A stretch of 64,000 nucleotides of DNA. Source: an uncultured Eubacteriales bacterium (lineage in GTDB: Bacteria; Bacillota; Clostridia; Oscillospirales; Oscillospiraceae). The notes under the pieces are model-generated. The model saw only the letters and a list, made by a program, of their open reading frames with translations. It had not been told where the DNA came from and did not search any database. The translations under genes and the position numbers were made by a program. The DNA is taken from assembly GCA_900316745.1 (NCBI GenBank), contig ONEB01000002.1, positions 248,061 through 312,060 of the forward strand, given 5' to 3'. The first letter of the stretch is position 1. The number at the start of each line of letters is the position of its first letter. This document shows, in pieces, positions 15,720 through 24,820 of this stretch.

Positions 15720-16547
15720 TCAGACCTCAGAGGTTTGTCTCTCGGGATCTGCTATTATCTGCACAGGGCGAGGTACGAGCTCTTCAACGATCTGCTCTGC
15801 GCGCCGGCTGCGGGAGCGGAAATACCCGATCACGGAAAAGACGAACGCGCCGATCATGTTGACGAAGAGATCCTCCATCGTGTCATACAGGCCAATGTCC
15901 AGATAGCCGCCGAGCCCGAGAGAATTCCCGTTGACGGACACATCCGATATGTCCTTGAGCACGATCGGAGTGTTGCTGTTCGTCGGGTCCAGCATCACAC
16001 TGGCGAATTGAGAGATCACGGTGTCCTTCTGCATATCCGCGAGAAAGATTCGATCGACGCCGTATTCAAAGAACTCCCACAGGACGCCGATGGTCATGGA
16101 AAAGCAAAACGCGACCACTGCGAGAAAAGCCGGTGAGAGCTGGAAATGGGTTCGTTCATTACGGTTCAGAAGATCTACAATGGCATAACCGATGGCGGCG
16201 CAGAGGAAGCCCCACACGGTATGTGTGATGGTATCCCAGTGGGGATAGCGCACATAGTAGCAACCCAGTTCGCCCAGAATCTCACAGGCAAAAATATGGA
16301 GCAGAATTACGATTTGCAGCCCGGAAGGAAAAGCGATACCAAATCGCTTGGCCAGAATGGAAGGCAGCAGGAAGAGGAACAGCACCAGCAGACAGATGAA
16401 TACGTTTTCCCACAGGCCGTTCATGGCGGAGCGAATCAGAATCAGTACCACCAGCAGCCGCAGCACCACCCAGGTCACGAAAGCAGCCCGATTGTGTTTC
16501 CACTGTTGTGACAGGATGCTTCTCAGCCGTTGTCCACCCGCGGTCAT
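15720..16547 (-). CDS. Integral membrane protein (YjdF/DUF2238-like)
   Basis: 275 residues with six to seven hydrophobic segments. Family-type blocks: RYPHWDTITHTVWGFLCAAIG near residue 100, SMTIGVLWEFFEYGVDR near 150 and YDTMEDLFVNMIGAFVFSVIG near 225, with conserved Asp, His and Glu inside the membrane. The family is uncharacterised. It is the last gene of the response regulator - sensor kinase operon, with its start overlapping the kinase stop, so it is likely involved in sensing or in the response. Confidence 0.7.
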   Translation of the reverse strand: MTAGGQRLRSILSQQWKHNRAAFVTWVVLRLLVVLILIRSAMNGLWENVFICLLVLFLFLLPSILAKRFGIAFPSGLQIVILLHIFACEILGELGCYYVRYPHWDTITHTVWGFLCAAIGYAIVDLLNRNERTHFQLSPAFLAVVAFCFSMTIGVLWEFFEYGVDRIFLADMQKDTVISQFASVMLDPTNSNTPIVLKDISDVSVNGNSLGLGGYLDIGLYDTMEDLFVNMIGAFVFSVIGYFRSRSRRAEQIVEELVPRPVQIIADPERQTSEV

Positions 16548-17620
16548 GGCAATTTCACCTCCTCGTGGGGCAGCGTCACCGTGAAAGTCGTTTTGCCTTC
16601 CGCGCTCTCCACCGACACATCTCCCCCGTGGAGTTCTATAATCTTCTGTACAACCGCCAGGCCGATGCCGTTACCCTCGCCGGAGTGGGATTCATCGGCC
16701 TGATAGAATTTCTGGAAGATCCGCCCCAGGCTCGCGTCCGGAATCTCGCTGCCGGAGTTGATGACCGAGACAGAGGTGTGCTCTGCATCGTCAGCCACAG
16801 TAATCTCAATCACGCCGTAATCCGGCGTAAACTTGACGGCATTATCCAGCAGGTTGACCCAAACCTGTTTCATAAGCTCCTCGTTTGCTGCGATCGTTTG
16901 CTCATGAAAATCCAGCAGCAGTTCCAGGTGCTTTGGACTCCACTTATTTTCCAAAAGCAGAACACAGTTTCGCAGCTGCTCAGAGAGATTATATTCGGTC
17001 ACGTCGGTCAGAATTGTCTGAGTTTCCACGCGTGACAAGTTCAGCACATTCGTCGCCATCGCGCTCAAACGCAGCGCCTCAGCTTCGATGATACCCAGAT
17101 ACTCCTCCTGCTCCTGGGCGCTCAGATCCCCTTTTCGCAGAAGCTTGGCAAAGCCCGCGATGGAGACGATCGGCGTCTTGAACTCATGGGAGAAATTGTT
17201 GATAAAGTCAGACCGGAGCAACTCTGTGTTTTCCAGCTCAGCAGCCATTTTGTTGAAGCTGTCAGCGATCTCGCGGACGACCGGAAGCCTCCCGAGTTTC
17301 CCCCCATACTCCAGACGTGCCTGATAATCTCCGTCAGCCAGTCGGTTCATGGCATTGATGATAGCATTGAGCGGGCGCAGCGGGTATCTTCCGACAGTAG
17401 CACTCAGCACGGTGCCGATCACAATGCTGGCCAAACCGATAATGAGAATAAACGTGCCGGTACGCAGCGCCCCATTCCCTGTACGAAGCAAATCCATGTG
17501 AACCAGCAGGACAATGATCAGGCCGACAAACACCATCGTAATCAGCAAAAACACAAAAACCAGCCCTGTGAACAGCAGTGTCAGAGACAGACGCTGCTTT
17601 TGCTCTTCCAATGACCTCAT
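16544..17620 (-). CDS. Sensor histidine kinase with HAMP domain and very short sensor loop
   Basis: 358 residues. Two membrane helices (about 12-40 and 53-75) are separated by only about a dozen residues, as in intramembrane-sensing kinases that detect envelope stress. A HAMP domain follows (PLRPLNAIINAMNRLADGDY), then the H-box NFSHEFKTP near residue 148, N-box NLLDNAVKFTPD near 260, and G-box GEGNGIGLAVV. It should phosphorylate the response regulator encoded just upstream, whose stop overlaps this start. Confidence 0.92.
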   Translation of the reverse strand: MRSLEEQKQRLSLTLLFTGLVFVFLLITMVFVGLIIVLLVHMDLLRTGNGALRTGTFILIIGLASIVIGTVLSATVGRYPLRPLNAIINAMNRLADGDYQARLEYGGKLGRLPVVREIADSFNKMAAELENTELLRSDFINNFSHEFKTPIVSIAGFAKLLRKGDLSAQEQEEYLGIIEAEALRLSAMATNVLNLSRVETQTILTDVTEYNLSEQLRNCVLLLENKWSPKHLELLLDFHEQTIAANEELMKQVWVNLLDNAVKFTPDYGVIEITVADDAEHTSVSVINSGSEIPDASLGRIFQKFYQADESHSGEGNGIGLAVVQKIIELHGGDVSVESAEGKTTFTVTLPHEEVKLP

Positions 17621-18291
17621 GATTTTTTCACCGCCCTGTAGCCTAAGCCGCGTACCGACTGAAGCTCAAATTCTTTCCATCCTTCAAACCGCTTCCGCAG
17701 TCTGCCGATGTGTACGGTGACGGTCTCCCAGCCGGTCTCGCTCTCATTGCCCCAGATCTCATCCATCAGCTGGATGCGGGTAAAGATCTTTCCGGGATAG
17801 CTGAGCAGCTTGAACAGGAGAAGAAACTCCTTCTGCGGCAGCACCTGAACCTCGTCTCCCCGCGTGACCGTCATGGTATCGTAATCCAACTCCACATCAC
17901 CAATCACAATGCGGCGCTCGCTTGCGATTCGTGCGCGGCGCAGCAGCGCCTTGATGCGCAAGAGCAGCTCCTCCTCGTCAATCGGCTTGGTCATGTAATC
18001 GTCTGTTCCGACGAGAAAACCATGCTTTCGATCCTCAGGAAGCTGCTTTGCAGTCACCATCAAAATCGGAAGCTCTAAATTGCTGCTGCGCAGCAGCGAT
18101 GTGAGCGCATAGCCGTCCATCTGCGGCATCATGATATCCACAATGACCAGATCGACATGCTCCCGATCCATGACCGCAAGCGCTTCCTCACCGCCGCTTG
18201 CCGTAAAGACGGTGTAGTGCTCTGATTCCAGAACCGCTCTCAGCAGACGCCGGGTGTTTTTGTCGTCGTCCACGACCAGAATCTGAAACAT
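17617..18291 (-). CDS. OmpR-family response regulator
   Basis: 224 residues from ATG 18291, chosen because AGGAGGG lies just upstream; an in-frame ATG 39 bp earlier lacks such a site. The receiver domain holds DDD near residue 8, the phosphorylated Asp in LVIVDIMMPQMDGY, the Thr in MVTAKQ and the Lys in MTKPID. The C-terminal winged helix (EFLLLFKLLSYPGKIFTR, then RGLGYRAVK) binds DNA. Its promoter region carries the same direct-repeat box as ftsH and the lipid operon, so it probably activates all three and itself. Confidence 0.93.
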   Translation of the reverse strand: MFQILVVDDDKNTRRLLRAVLESEHYTVFTASGGEEALAVMDREHVDLVIVDIMMPQMDGYALTSLLRSSNLELPILMVTAKQLPEDRKHGFLVGTDDYMTKPIDEEELLLRIKALLRRARIASERRIVIGDVELDYDTMTVTRGDEVQVLPQKEFLLLFKLLSYPGKIFTRIQLMDEIWGNESETGWETVTVHIGRLRKRFEGWKEFELQSVRGLGYRAVKKS

Positions 18292-18345
18292 CGAATCCCT
18301 CCTGTTCCCGCTGGGTTTCCGTTTCTTCATATTCTATCATAAAAA

Positions 18346-18362
18346 ATAAACTGAAAATAAAT
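18346..18362 (-). promoter_or_regulatory. Predicted response-regulator box, regulator operon
   Basis: On the minus strand ATTTATTTTCAGTTTAT, two half sites at 11-bp period. TAGAAT lies 9 bp downstream and can serve as -10. Matches the divergent box at 18413 in 15 of 17 positions. Confidence 0.6.
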
Positions 18363-18412
18363 TTCTCGGAGAGGCCGGTGCCAACCGATTCGCCACGCAG
18401 ATCCATTCATTA

Positions 18413-18429
18413 GTTTATTTTCGGTTTAT
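18413..18429 (+). promoter_or_regulatory. Predicted response-regulator box, ftsH
   Basis: GTTTATTTTCGGTTTAT, with TACTAT (18440-18445) 10 bp downstream as the -10. Same layout as at 11451, so one regulator likely drives both. Confidence 0.65.
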
Positions 18430-18537
18430 CTTGCTTATTTACTATGTCAAATGATATCATGTATCGTAGTAAAAAAGAAGACCCGACTTCAGAGAAGCAC
18501 AGGTGTTCTGTGAATCAACAAAAAAGGGGAGACTATC

Positions 18538-20352
18538 TTGAACGAAGTCAAACGTCCGAAAAAACCGCTCATTGTCTTTTACACAACCGTACTTGTACTG
18601 CTGCTGGCTTTTAACCTGTTTATTCTTCCTGCGCTTGTACAGGGCAGTGTAAAGGAAGTCGATTACGGCACATTTATGACCGCAACGGAAAAGGGCCAGA
18701 TCGACGAGGTGCAGATCGACAGCCATCAGATTCTCTATACGCTCAAGGGAGAGAAAACAGTCTACAAGACCGGTCTCATGAACGATCCGGGGCTGACTGA
18801 GCGCCTTTACAAGTCGGGTGCGACCTTCTCGCAGGAGATCGTGGAGGAGGCCTCGCCTCTGATGACGCTTGTGCTCAGCTGGCTGCTGCCGATGGGAATT
18901 TTCCTGCTGCTCGGGAACCTGATTTCCAAAAAACTCATGAACAAGGCCGGCGGCGGCCCGGGCTCGATGATGTTCAATCTCGGTAAGAGCAACGCCAAGG
19001 TCTACGTCAAGAGCTCTGACGGTATTCGCTTCAGCGATGTGGAGGGCGTGGACGAAGCCGAAGAGAATCTGCAGGAGATCGTGGATTACCTGCACGACCC
19101 AAAAAAATACAGTGAGATCGGCGCCTCCATGCCGAAGGGCATCCTGCTCGTCGGCCCTCCGGGAACCGGCAAGACGATGCTTGCCAAGGCTGTCGCCGGC
19201 GAGGCGAACGTGCCGTTTTTCTCCATGTCCGGCTCGGAATTCGTGGAGATGTTCGTCGGCATGGGCGCGAGCAAGGTGCGCGACCTGTTTTCGCAGGCAA
19301 AGGAAAAGGCCCCCTGCATCGTATTCATCGATGAGATCGACGCCATCGGCAAGAAGCGCGAGGGGCAGGTTGGCGGGAACGACGAGCGCGAGCAGACGCT
19401 CAACCAGCTCCTGACCGAGATGGACGGCTTTGAGGGCAACAACGGCGTCATCATCCTCGCTGCGACGAACCGTCCGGAGAGTCTCGACCCCGCGCTCACG
19501 CGCCCCGGACGCTTTGACCGCCGCGTGCCGGTGGAGCTGCCGGATCTCAAGGGCCGCGAGGCGATTTTGAAGGTGCATTCCAAAAAGGTCCGGATGTCGG
19601 ACGGTGTGGACTTTGAGAAGATCGCGCGCATGGCCTCCGGCGCATCGGGCGCGGAGCTCGCGAATATCATCAACGAGGCCGCGCTGCGCGCCGTGCGCGA
19701 CGGGCGCGGCGCGGTGACGCAGTCAGATCTGGAGGAGAGCATCGAGGTCGTCATCGCGGGCTACCAGAAGAAAAACGCGATCCTCTCCGAGCAGGAGAAG
19801 CGCGTTGTCGCCTATCACGAGATCGGCCATGCGCTCGTGGCGGCGCGGCAGACGCAGTCCGCTCCCGTGCAGAAGATCACGATCGTGCCGCGCACCTCCG
19901 GCGCGCTGGGCTATACCATGCAGGTCGAGGAGGGCAACCACTACCTCGTCAGCCGGGAGGAGCTGGAGAATAAGATCGCCACGCTCACCGGCGGCAGAGC
20001 GGCTGAGGAGATCGTCTTCGGCTCGATCACGACCGGCGCCTCCAACGATATCGAGCAGGCGACGAAGCTCGCCCGCGCCATGATCACGCGCTACGGCATG
20101 AGCCCCGCGTTCGACATGGTCGCGCTCGAGACCGTCACGAACCAGTACCTTGGCGGAGATTCCTCGCTGGCATGCAGCCCGGAGACGCAGCGCGAGATCG
20201 ACGAGAAGGTGGTCGCGCTCGTGAAAAAGCAGCACGAGAAAGCCGCGTCCATCCTCATGGCCGACCGCGAAAAGCTCGATGAGCTCGCCCAGTATCTCTA
20301 CAAGAAGGAGACCATTACCGGCGAGGAGTTCATGAAAATTTTGAATTCCTGA
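18538..20352 (+). CDS. ftsH: FtsH-type AAA+ membrane metalloprotease
   Basis: 604 residues, TTG start with AAAAGGGGAGA upstream. Two membrane helices (near 15-33 and 108-125) flank a small external domain. The AAA module has Walker A GPPGTGKT near residue 202, Walker [12 protein letters not shown] and the second region of homology RPGRFDRRV. The protease domain has zinc motif HEIGH near 426 and a downstream Asp ligand ([12 protein letters not shown]). It degrades misfolded membrane proteins and short-lived regulators. It is divergent from the two-component operon, likely under its control, and is probably a second copy besides a housekeeping ftsH. Confidence 0.93.
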   Translation: MNEVKRPKKPLIVFYTTVLVLLLAFNLFILPALVQGSVKEVDYGTFMTATEKGQIDEVQIDSHQILYTLKGEKTVYKTGLMNDPGLTERLYKSGATFSQEIVEEASPLMTLVLSWLLPMGIFLLLGNLISKKLMNKAGGGPGSMMFNLGKSNAKVYVKSSDGIRFSDVEGVDEAEENLQEIVDYLHDPKKYSEIGASMPKGILLVGPPGTGKTMLAKAVAGEANVPFFSMSGSEFVEMFVGMGASKVRDLFSQAKEKAPCIVFIDEIDAIGKKREGQVGGNDEREQTLNQLLTEMDGFEGNNGVIILAATNRPESLDPALTRPGRFDRRVPVELPDLKGREAILKVHSKKVRMSDGVDFEKIARMASGASGAELANIINEAALRAVRDGRGAVTQSDLEESIEVVIAGYQKKNAILSEQEKRVVAYHEIGHALVAARQTQSAPVQKITIVPRTSGALGYTMQVEEGNHYLVSREELENKIATLTGGRAAEEIVFGSITTGASNDIEQATKLARAMITRYGMSPAFDMVALETVTNQYLGGDSSLACSPETQREIDEKVVALVKKQHEKAASILMADREKLDELAQYLYKKETITGEEFMKILNS

Positions 20353-20451
20353 CGAATGGCTAAACGCTCGCTGCACAGCATAGAGCAGGACTCGTGTTGG
20401 GATCTTTGCATCCGTCCTTCAATGTTCAGTGGGTGAAGTTGCAGTGTAGGA

Positions 20452-20488
20452 AGCGCCCTGTGTTGCGCAACACAGGGCGCTGTTTCTT
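20452..20488. terminator. Bidirectional terminator after ftsH
   Basis: Perfect palindrome with arms AGCGCCCTGTGTTGC / GCAACACAGGGCGCT (20452-20481) followed by GTTTCTTT. Also ends the convergent degV fragment. Confidence 0.85.
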
Positions 20489-20910
20489 TATTCGGGGCTT
20501 CTGCCGTTGCAGAGATAGAATATCGTCAGCAGACCGGGCCCGCAGTGCGCGCCAATGACCACACCCAGGCTCGTAATGGTGATCTCCCCAATCTGGGGAT
20601 AAGCCGCTCGAATGCTGTCCCGCACGAACTCCGCATTTCCGCGGCAGTCAGCCTGCAGAATGTGAATCCGCAGCCCTGTGGGATCTGCGACTTTGCTCAA
20701 ATCGTGAAATACGCCGTCCAGAATGGCATGCAGCGCCGCTTTGCGTCCGCGAGCCTTCTTGACCACATCCAGTGTTCCTCCGTCCGGCACATACAGAACA
20801 GGCTTGATGCCGAGCACGGAGCCTACCAGCGCCGCCGCATTGGATATCAACTCCGGATCGACCTTCGGGCTGTTTGTATTCCAAGCAAGATCTGCTTGAC
20901 CAAAATTCAT
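20488..20910 (-). pseudogene. DegV-family fragment (5'-truncated)
   Basis: The frame from about residue 15 matches the C-terminal half of DegV fatty-acid-binding proteins: ISNAAALVGSVLGIKPVLYV, VVKKARGRKAAL and GVVIGAHCGPGLLTIFYL at the end. Normal DegV has about 280 residues; the N-terminal domain with the first fatty-acid contacts is missing and the first 14 residues are unrelated. No good ribosome binding site is seen. Probably a remnant left by rearrangement inside element A. Confidence 0.7.
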
Positions 20911-20936
20911 TAAGCTTCAAGAAATCGGTTTTGACT

Positions 20937-21518
20937 TTAGGATTGCGCAAGGTTTGCGAGGTATCCGATGATATTGTCATTGATTTCGCCGGTGAGGGCG
21001 CGGTTGTAGTTGCACAGGAAGGTGCCGGAGATGAGAATCATCATGGCTTCGGCCTCCTTCCTGCCGACGTCCTCGCCATAAACCGCGATCAGGCACTGCT
21101 CCATGATCTCCCGCCACTCGCGGAATTCGTCCGTGACCATCTTCCCGATCTCTTCCTTGTAGTGACCAAGCACATAGGTCTGGGTGGTGGCATTCGGGCG
21201 CAGCTCGCCCTCCGGAGCCTCGGCGACGTAGTGCATGAAGTCGTTCAGAAATGCCAGATTTGAGTCGTAATCCTTTCTGTCGTGTGTGGCAAACCACTTC
21301 ATGCAGTGCTCGGTCATGTAATCCTTCGTGTATTTCACATACGTCAGGATCAGGTCATCCTTGCTGTCGAAATAGTGCAGCAGCTTCGGATGACTCATGC
21401 CCGCTTCCGCCGCGATGTCCCGGAGTGAGATCGTGTCGATGGGCTTTTTCTCGATGCAGCGCTGGAACGCCATTAGGATGTCCATGCGCATTTTTTCTTT
21501 GTCAACAATGATAGGCAT
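20937..21518 (-). CDS. TetR-family repressor, probably from a leaderless mRNA
   Basis: 193 residues from ATG 21518. Helix-turn-helix: DTISLRDIAAEAGMSHPKLL then HYFDSKDDL. The rest is the helical ligand and dimer domain. The promoter TTGACC-17 bp-TATAAT (21553 to 21525, minus strand) ends 6 bp before this ATG, so the transcript should start at or next to the ATG and lack a Shine-Dalgarno site. Two or three TTACCA-NN-TGGTAA operators in the divergent gap indicate that it represses itself and the copper cluster. Confidence 0.88.
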   Translation of the reverse strand: MPIIVDKEKMRMDILMAFQRCIEKKPIDTISLRDIAAEAGMSHPKLLHYFDSKDDLILTYVKYTKDYMTEHCMKWFATHDRKDYDSNLAFLNDFMHYVAEAPEGELRPNATTQTYVLGHYKEEIGKMVTDEFREWREIMEQCLIAVYGEDVGRKEAEAMMILISGTFLCNYNRALTGEINDNIIGYLANLAQS

Positions 21519-21524
21519 GGTTGG

Positions 21525-21553
21525 ATTATAGCACAGATTTACCAACTGGTCAA
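21525..21553 (-). promoter_or_regulatory. tetR promoter (leaderless)
   Basis: -35 TTGACC (21553-21548), 17-bp spacer, -10 TATAAT (21530-21525), minus strand. Predicted start is at about 21518, the A of the ATG. Confidence 0.75.
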
Positions 21554-21626
21554 CAAAACTCTTGACAGAGGCAAACAGATATGATACTTTTAATTTACCA
21601 AGTGGTAAGCAAAGACCAAACGGTAA
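21539..21626. promoter_or_regulatory. TetR operators and promoter of the copper cluster
   Basis: Operator 1 TTACCA-AC-TGGTCA (21539-21552) covers the tetR -35. Operator 2 TTACCA-AG-TGGTAA (21595-21608) is a perfect palindrome at the expected start site of the plus-strand promoter (TTGACA 21562-21567, 17 bp, TACTTT 21585-21590). A weaker third site, AGACCA-AA-CGGTAA, lies at 21613-21626. Confidence 0.75.
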
Positions 21627-21649
21627 ATGAAAATTGGGAGGAACCGATC

Positions 21650-22162
21650 ATGACACTGGAACAGGAGAAGAAAACAGCGAAGTTTCTGGACAGCCGTCTG
21701 GATGACAAAACCGCAGCCAAGGTGGAGAAGTGGAATCTCGCCTTGCTGGGCCTGACGCTTGCCCACGACGCGGATCATATCATGCAGGCCCGCCGTTGGC
21801 ATTATCACATCCCGCTGCAGCTGTGGGTCATCAATCTGGCGGTCTACGTGCTTCCCACGGTGACGGAGTTTCTGGTCCGCAACAAGCGGGCGTCCTCCTT
21901 CAGCGCGGCGGCGGTGGGCAGCCTGCTCACCACAGTGGCCTTCAACAAGGTGCACTTCTGGAAGCCCACCACCGACGTCTGGGGCGTCTGGAACAACAAC
22001 TACTTCAAGATCAACAAGGGCGTCTGGCACGAGGGACAGTTCATCCAGGGCATCAAGTGGTACGACTGGGCGCTGCTGCTGGATCTGGTGGTGCTGTGCA
22101 TCCCCATGACCACCAAAATGCTGCAGATGCGCAAGGAGCACAAGGAGCAGTTGGAGAAGTAA
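21650..22162 (+). CDS. Unknown His/Trp-rich membrane protein of the copper cluster
   Basis: 170 residues from ATG 21650 with GGGAGGAA upstream. About four hydrophobic segments; polar stretches carry clustered His and Trp (LAHDADHIMQARRWHYHIP; KVHFWKPTTDVWGVWNN; VWHEGQFIQGIKWYDWALLL). These could bind metal or a hydrophobic ligand near the membrane surface. I do not recognise a characterised family. It is the first gene behind the TetR operators and is followed by the copper ATPase after 31 bp. Confidence 0.65.
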   Translation: MTLEQEKKTAKFLDSRLDDKTAAKVEKWNLALLGLTLAHDADHIMQARRWHYHIPLQLWVINLAVYVLPTVTEFLVRNKRASSFSAAAVGSLLTTVAFNKVHFWKPTTDVWGVWNNNYFKINKGVWHEGQFIQGIKWYDWALLLDLVVLCIPMTTKMLQMRKEHKEQLEK

Positions 22163-22193
22163 AGCCATTCGGGTTGACTGAGAGGTGTCATCC

Positions 22194-24542
22194 ATGAAAA
22201 CCATCACGCTGACCGTGCTCGGCATGGACTGTGCCGCCTGCGCTTCTACGCTGGAGCGTTCTATGCGGTGGCAAAAGGGCGTCCAACACGCAGTGGTAAA
22301 CTACACCGCCGGAACCATGGAGCTGACCTATGACGACGCAGCCCTCACGCTGGAGGATGTGGTCCTGTATGTGAAAAAGGCCGGATATCGCGTCCCCGTG
22401 GAGGAGGCGGATCTCGCGCTGCCAAAAGGCGCGGATACCGAGGCTGTGAAGAACGCGCTGCGCTCTGTCTACGGCGTCTGCGGCGTGGAAGACCGTCCGG
22501 ACAGAAAGATCATGGTGACGTTCCGCCCGGTGGGCGTGGACAGCCATGCCCTGCTGGACGCTGTGCGGTCTGCCGGCGCAGAAGCGGAGGTAACAGATTT
22601 CCGCGCCGGGGAGGAATATCACCAGCTGGACACGAGAATGCGGCTGCTGCGGACGCTGGTTACCTCGGCTTCGCTCACCGCTCCGCTGATGCTGGAGCTG
22701 CATCCGAAAGCGCAGTTTCTTCTAGGCACTGCGCTGCAATTCGGGCCAGGGCGGTATTTTCACCAGGGGGCGCTGCGAAATCTGCGAAACCGCACCTTCG
22801 GCATGGATCTTTTGGTCTCCCTCTCCAGCTCCATCATCTGGCTTTACAGCAGCTTTGTGGCGCTCACCAGAAAGAAGTGTTTCACCCTCTACTTCACCTC
22901 TCAGGGCGTGCTGCTGAGTCTGATCCTCTTCGGCAAATATATGGAGCAGGTGGCGGCGGGGGAGGCCGGCGCCGCCATCCGGAAACTCCTGCGGCTCCAG
23001 CCCGCCTCCGCCATGGTGCGCAGAGACGGGGAATGGAGGGAGCTCGCGGCAGACCAGATCCGAACCGGAGACGAAATCCTGCTTCGTCCAGGCGAGCGTG
23101 TTCCCGCGGACGGCGTGATCGTCAGCGGCTCGTGCGCCGTAGACGAATCCATGCTCACCGGCGAGAGTATGCCGGTGGACAAGGCCGAGGGCGACAAGCT
23201 CGTCGGCGGCAGTCTGAACCGCTCCGGCTCCGTCACCTACGCGGCCACTACAATCGGAAAGGATTCCGTCCTGCAGCAGATCGTCGCCATGGTGCGGCAG
23301 GCGCAGACGGAAAAGGCGCCGATCCAGCGCTTTGCCGATGCGGTGGCGCAGTGGTTTGTTCCCGGTGTGGTAGCTGCTGCTGCGGGCACCTTCGCTTTAT
23401 GGTTCTTCAAACTGAAAAAAGGCGATCTGGAAACGGCGATCCTCAACTGCTGCGATGTGCTCACGGTGGCCTGCCCCTGTGCGCTCGGTCTCGCCACGCC
23501 CACAGCGCTGATGGTGGGCTCCGGTGCAGGGGCGGAGCGCGGTGTGCTCTTTAAGAGCGGCGGCGCCCTGGAAACTGCTTGGAAGGCTGACGCCGTTGTC
23601 TTTGATAAGACCGGCACCCTCACCCTGGGCGAGCCGCGGCTTACAGACGTCTGTCCGCTGTCTGATGTGACTGCGGAGGAGCTGTTGAAAGTCGCTGCTG
23701 CCATTGAGACCTGCTCTGATCATCCGATCTCCAAAGCTGTGACGGCTTACACAAAGGAGTCTGTTTCCGATTTCGAGCCCCAAGAGGTCACGGCGTTTGC
23801 GTACCTCCCCGGCCGCGGCGTTATGGGGGAGATTGCGGGTAAGGAAGTGCTCTGCGGCAACCGTGCGCTGCTTTCTGAGCACGGCGTGAAGCTCACGGAG
23901 CTGGAGCGGCTGCCGGATCTTAGAAAAGAAGCAAAAACGGAGCTCTGCGTGGCGAAAAACGGAAAACTGCTGGGCGTTCTCGCTGTGGCGGATGTGCTGC
24001 GCTCTGATGCTGCTGAGACCGTCTCCGCGCTGAAAGCACAGGGAAAGGAGCTTTGGATCCTGACCGGCGACCACGAGGAGACCGCAAAGGCCATCGCGGC
24101 GAAAGTCGGCGTCGACCATGTGCTCTCCGGCGTGATGCCGGAGGACAAGGTGCAGAAGATCAAGGCGCTGAAGGAAGAGGGAAAGACCGTCTGCATGGTG
24201 GGCGACGGCATCAACGACACGCCCGCCCTCGCCGCGGCGGACATCTCTGTTGCCATGGGCACCGGATCGGACGTCGCTATCGAGTCTGCCGGCATTCTCC
24301 TGCCTGCAGGAAAGCTCACAAAGCTGACCGAGGCATTCTCCATCTCAAGGAAAACCATGCGTGTGGTACGGCAGAATCTCCACTGGGCCCTCGGCTATAA
24401 CCTCGTCAGCATCCCGGTGGCGGCGGCAGGGCTCCTGCACCCGTCATTGTGCGCCATGGCCATGTCGGCAAGCTCCATCGGCGTGCTGATGAACTCGCTG
24501 CGGCTGCAGAAGCGTGGAAAGAAAAAGGAGCGTGACTGCTGA
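22194..24542 (+). CDS. copA: P1B-type copper-transporting ATPase
   Basis: 782 residues from ATG 22194. The N-terminal heavy-metal domain has GMDCAAC near residue 9. Membrane metal site CPC lies in ACPCALGLATPTALM; phosphorylation site DKTGT in VVFDKTGTLTLG near 460; ATP-binding HP in CSDHPISKA; hinge GDGINDTPALAAADI. The last helices carry YN and MxxSS (GYNLVS, MSASSIG), the P1B-1 signature for Cu(I). A second metal-like domain at 75-145 has lost its CxxC. It exports cytoplasmic Cu(I) or delivers it to cuproenzymes. TetR-controlled and coupled to the next gene by ATGA-type overlap. Confidence 0.9.
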   Translation: MKTITLTVLGMDCAACASTLERSMRWQKGVQHAVVNYTAGTMELTYDDAALTLEDVVLYVKKAGYRVPVEEADLALPKGADTEAVKNALRSVYGVCGVEDRPDRKIMVTFRPVGVDSHALLDAVRSAGAEAEVTDFRAGEEYHQLDTRMRLLRTLVTSASLTAPLMLELHPKAQFLLGTALQFGPGRYFHQGALRNLRNRTFGMDLLVSLSSSIIWLYSSFVALTRKKCFTLYFTSQGVLLSLILFGKYMEQVAAGEAGAAIRKLLRLQPASAMVRRDGEWRELAADQIRTGDEILLRPGERVPADGVIVSGSCAVDESMLTGESMPVDKAEGDKLVGGSLNRSGSVTYAATTIGKDSVLQQIVAMVRQAQTEKAPIQRFADAVAQWFVPGVVAAAAGTFALWFFKLKKGDLETAILNCCDVLTVACPCALGLATPTALMVGSGAGAERGVLFKSGGALETAWKADAVVFDKTGTLTLGEPRLTDVCPLSDVTAEELLKVAAAIETCSDHPISKAVTAYTKESVSDFEPQEVTAFAYLPGRGVMGEIAGKEVLCGNRALLSEHGVKLTELERLPDLRKEAKTELCVAKNGKLLGVLAVADVLRSDAAETVSALKAQGKELWILTGDHEETAKAIAAKVGVDHVLSGVMPEDKVQKIKALKEEGKTVCMVGDGINDTPALAAADISVAMGTGSDVAIESAGILLPAGKLTKLTEAFSISRKTMRVVRQNLHWALGYNLVSIPVAAAGLLHPSLCAMAMSASSIGVLMNSLRLQKRGKKKERDC

Positions 24543-24820
24543 TGCAGGACGCGATTTTCAAGACCTATGTGAAGGGCATCTGGTGCGTCCAGTGCCCGGA
24601 GCTGATCATCTCGGGACTCCTGCAGCAGCGCGGCGTCATCGACGCGGACGTGGCTTATTTCCAGTCGCTTGTGACGGTGAAATACGATCCTGCCATCGTG
24701 ACCGAGGAACAGATGCGCGAGAGGCTGATGGAGCTGGGCTATCCGCCCTTTGACCGGAAGCCCTCTGCGGCAGAGCGTCTGGCGGCAAAGCTGAGACATC
24801 TGGTCGGAGGAACATCATGA
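24542..24820 (+). CDS. Small heavy-metal-associated (HMA) domain protein
   Basis: 92 residues. The ferredoxin-like HMA pattern is present with metal site GIWCVQCPE near residue 12 and C-terminal LGYPPF. The length suits one HMA domain plus a short basic tail. It probably acts as a Cu(I) chaperone between the ATPase and the next protein. Start overlaps the copA stop and its stop overlaps the next start. Confidence 0.8.
   Translation: MQDAIFKTYVKGIWCVQCPELIISGLLQQRGVIDADVAYFQSLVTVKYDPAIVTEEQMRERLMELGYPPFDRKPSAAERLAAKLRHLVGGTS

Noticed and set aside
16146-17614. Gln/His-rich plus-strand frames
   Set aside because: Antisense to the sensor kinase and membrane protein genes.
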